64,000 nucleotides of DNA, taken from Rallus limicola (lineage: Eukaryota > Chordata > Aves > Gruiformes > Rallidae). Under the pieces are notes generated by a model that had not been told where the DNA came from, did no database searches, and saw only the letters and a program-made list of their open reading frames with translations. The stretch spans positions 25,793,083 through 25,857,082 of the forward strand of contig JAKCOZ010000008.1 in the NCBI GenBank assembly GCA_022605955.1, written 5' to 3'. A program made the position numbers and the translations under genes. Shown in pieces: positions 60,901 to 64,000 of this stretch. Within the stretch, counting starts at the first letter, position 1. The number at the start of each line of letters is the position of its first letter.

Positions 60901-63900
60901 GCTAGAACTCCTACTGTGTGGACCATCTCTACTCTTAGGGAAAGAAAAAACCAGCATTAGCCTTTCACAGTAGAATCACCCAGGAAAAAATGTCTTACAC
61001 AGATATTAACAACTACCTCTGTGTCTGCTTGAGCCATGGAGCAAGTGAATTCCACAGGCATGCTATACTTGTGCTACATAGGAACAAAGAGAGGAAAAAG
61101 GGGTGCACATCACTAGTCAATACAAGGTAATTCTATTTAGTTAAATTTACCTAAAATGTCTGCTGTGGCACAATCTGGCATTTCCAAATCATGGTACAGC
61201 TCCTCACTATACAGCTCCACTACCATATCAGTCTATTTAAAACCAACCTCTGAGTTGAGATTTTCTTTGCATGTTCTGCCTTCAGGGTCCTCTTCATCCT
61301 TTTCTGTAAAAAAATAAATCAAGAAGGCATTTAAATATGAGTGTCTATTTATTAAATTGACAGAAAGATACTGGCAATTTTGCTCAGAGTTGTTAAATGT
61401 TTTTCACCTGTTCAAGCCACTTCCAAACAAGTCCTTCCCTGTGTAGAACTCAGGACCCTTTTGAGGAGTGAGGGATGAATGGCCGAAACCCTTCTGACAT
61501 AGTGACTTGCTCCCAGTTGCTTCCCATTAATTAGGAGCCCATTCTCCTCTTGGTACATGCAGAGTGTAATTCCCAGCAACATCAAAGAGAAAATTGCCCT
61601 ATTTAAGTTTGTCAGGGAGAAACTACACAGAGGTTGGTCTTTTGTTCAGGGGATGAACAAGATTGCTCAAGCCTGCAGGTGATTTCTTCTCCTGCCCACT
61701 GTGGTGGGCCAGCTTCCTTCCGGAGCATGTCCTTACCTTCCATTGCCCTGTACCATCAGGAACATGCCATTGCAGGAGGACAGCCCAGCTCAGCACCCAT
61801 CCCAGCTACTGCTGGCACAGCCAACATCTCAAAGCTTCTGCACCATGGTGGACATCTGAGGCACCAAAGGCAGCGCAGTCTGGCTGCCTGAGGCTGTGTT
61901 CTGAGAATGGCACAGCTACTTTCCCACCCCACAGACCAAGCAGTTGATCTATACTGGGAGCTGTGTTGCTAATCATGATAACCTAGCTCCCATGAGCCCT
62001 CACACACAGCTGTGGTAATCAAAAGAGCCCAGCAGCAGCTGCTGGAGGGAATAGCACTGTGTGGGAGTGTTGGCAGCATTCATATGGACAAGTGAATACA
62101 CCTGGGGCCTTCTCTGGCCCTGAGGCTGCCTGGCTCATGTTTTACACCACCAAAATCTCTTACCTTTCCCTACATGATCTCCCAAAATAGTGCCCATGTC
62201 TGGGCTGCCCTTGGCCATGTCCTAGCCTGAGCCACACCTAGGCAGTGTTGTGAAGGCCTCTAACATGACCGTACCAGAAATGTAACTGTACAGACAACTG
62301 GGTTATGGCCTTGTTGGGCTTACTAGTGAAAATGAGACACAGGGATGCCTGTGTGGCTGTTTTCTATCTGTTCCAAGGCCTCGGAGGGCAAGCACCCAGC
62401 ATCAGAAATGCTGAGAGAAAAGCAGACAAGGGGTTAATAGCAATCCCCACCATGACCAACATTTAAAATGGCTCAGCAGAAAGCATGGCCAGATTTTCAG
62501 GTGAAAGAGACCCCAATCCTGTGTGACAGAATTGCTGTACGAGGAGAGGGCAGAATGGCTTCCACATGCACGAAAGGACCTACCTGATGGGAGAAGAACA
62601 TTTCCTTCTGTACTTCCTGTCAGCCTTAAAGCTTCTGCTGCTGCCATTTCCAGTTGCTCAGGGACATACCTAACTTCCCTTGCCCTGCTCCTCCTTGGCT
62701 GGACAGCGTGTGCTGAGCAGGCCTGCCATTTACAGGCAATGACAAAAGCTGCCTGAAGGGACAGGCTGGCTGCTGCCTGCTGCCGGGAGACCTGAGGGGA
62801 GAGAAGCGCCATTTTGAGGCGCCCACCCCTCTCCTCAGGGTCTAGACTGCATGGCAGACCAAGAGGGCCCCGCACCTCAATCACTGCCGCTCTGAAGGGC
62901 AGCAGACAGGCCTCTAGCAGGTGGGGAACAGCCTGTTGTACCTTCTCTCCTGACTCCTCAGGAAGGGCCTGAGCCAGGCGCAGCTCCTAGGCAGTTTTTT
63001 AGGAACAATGTCTGTGAGCAAGGGGAGATTATACTTCACAAGTACATACACTCCTCTGGTGTCATACCATTGACTCTTAACTACATAGCTATATTCTCTG
63101 AAGTGCACAGTGACCCAGAGTCATTGTATTTATTTTGCAGCTTTCTGTTGAAAGGGTAAGAAAGTTCCTATTTCTCAAAAATCCATCCTGAATATCTCAA
63201 AATATTTTTACAGTATCAATCAAGCACACTTCTTTTTACTTATGGGATTAGTATTGGTCCTAGTTTTGCTAACATCACATAGATTGGATTCTGAGGGGGA
63301 GTGCCTTCTGATTACCTCAGTAAATTAGAAATAGTAGATAAGGGCCTTGGACTAGGTGGTGTTAGTCTGGATTGGGACTCTGGCTTCTAGTCCTCATTCC
63401 ACATTCTTTGGGGAACTCGAGTTGAGTTTGAGGTACACCTATCCCGTTTCACCTGTTTGAGATGCTTCTGTTCAGTGTATATCTAGCAGACAGAGGTAAA
63501 TTTGACTGTTTGGGAAAGCCTCCAAAGCCCTGAGGAATTTAAAACTCAAGCCTAATTTGGTACAGCACAGCTTCATCTTGCTCAGTTTTACTGCCAGTCC
63601 ATCTCTGACCATTTACCAGCCAGAACATAAGCAGACAATCTGAAACTATGTGCAGGGGCCCATGACGAAGGGTTTCTGAAGATAGGATGCATCGCTTATG
63701 GTTTCAGACAAAAGATCTCCAGAAAACTGAAGTCAATGGACAAGAAAAGGGCACAGAATGCCCCTAGAAACATTAGTCCCCATAGCCTATTGTCAGCTCT
63801 CAGTGCCACAGAGGTATGTGAGGATGCACACAAGCATCGATCAGTAGACATAGCTTGCAAATGGGCTTCTGGAAAGACTTCCAGCCAGGGGGTCAGAAGT

Positions 63901-64000
63901 TGTTGATGAAAAGCTGTTTACTTCATATAAAAACAGACTGACATATGTAAAAAACAATTAAACCTAGATTATTACAAATATTAATTAAAAAACACTAAAA
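54971..64000. other. Intergenic DNA toward the expected KLF7 gene
   Basis: No coding exon is supported, and no KLF-type zinc-finger codons appear on the minus strand. Segments near 55880-56120, 57560-58010 and 58630-58960 are repeat-free, AT-rich and contain homeobox-type TAATTA and ATTAGATTG motifs, as often seen in conserved noncoding elements. A GC-richer block lies at about 61630-62960. Confidence 0.5.

Noticed and set aside
37135..64000. Search for KLF7 coding exons on the minus strand
   Set aside because: No C2H2 zinc-finger codons (CxxxxC...H...H with HTGEKP-type linkers) were seen, so KLF7 must lie beyond the right edge.
1..64000. tRNA, rRNA, CRISPR, phage or bacterial-type defence genes
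   Set aside because: None is present. The DNA is vertebrate, with spliced genes and CR1 repeats.

Overview
This is nuclear DNA from a bird. The evidence is three copies of the avian-type CR1 retroposon, one ending in the characteristic ATTCTATGATTCTATGAT octamer tail, compact spliced genes with GT-AG introns, and the gene pair FASTKD2 then CPO on the same strand. That is the order found on human 2q33.3, where KLF7 follows. The species cannot be fixed from the sequence.

Layout. Bases 1-10,804 hold the 3' two thirds of FASTKD2 (11 exons, + strand; 473 codons plus stop; the 5' part lies left of the window). FASTKD2 is a mitochondrial RNA-binding protein. The FAST_1, FAST_2 and RAP regions are all in view and open. 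Bases 10,805-22,340 are intergenic. They hold an inverted pair of CR1 copies, an old MIR-like SINE, several short inverted repeats and one possible 61-residue membrane microprotein ORF (13,890-14,075). Bases 22,345-37,115 hold the complete carboxypeptidase O gene (CPO): a TATA-type promoter, 11 coding exons for a 453-residue preproenzyme, and a polyadenylation signal. The zinc ligands, catalytic Glu, the specificity-pocket Arg of CPO and a C-terminal GPI-type hydrophobic tail are all present. So is a complete activation prodomain, which human CPO is known to lack. Bases 37,116-64,000 are intergenic DNA that would lead toward KLF7. I see no credible coding exon there, only simple repeats, small duplications, some conserved-looking AT-rich segments and one GC-richer block near 62.4-62.9 kb.

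The two genes are not known to work together. FASTKD2 acts on mitochondrial RNA, and CPO trims acidic C-terminal residues from peptides at the intestinal surface. Their adjacency is conserved synteny, not an operon-like arrangement. No rRNA, tRNA, CRISPR array or prokaryotic-type system is present. The points most worth following are the retained CPO prodomain, two adjacent perfect hairpins just before a frame-changing FASTKD2 exon with a weak donor, and the candidate microprotein ORF.
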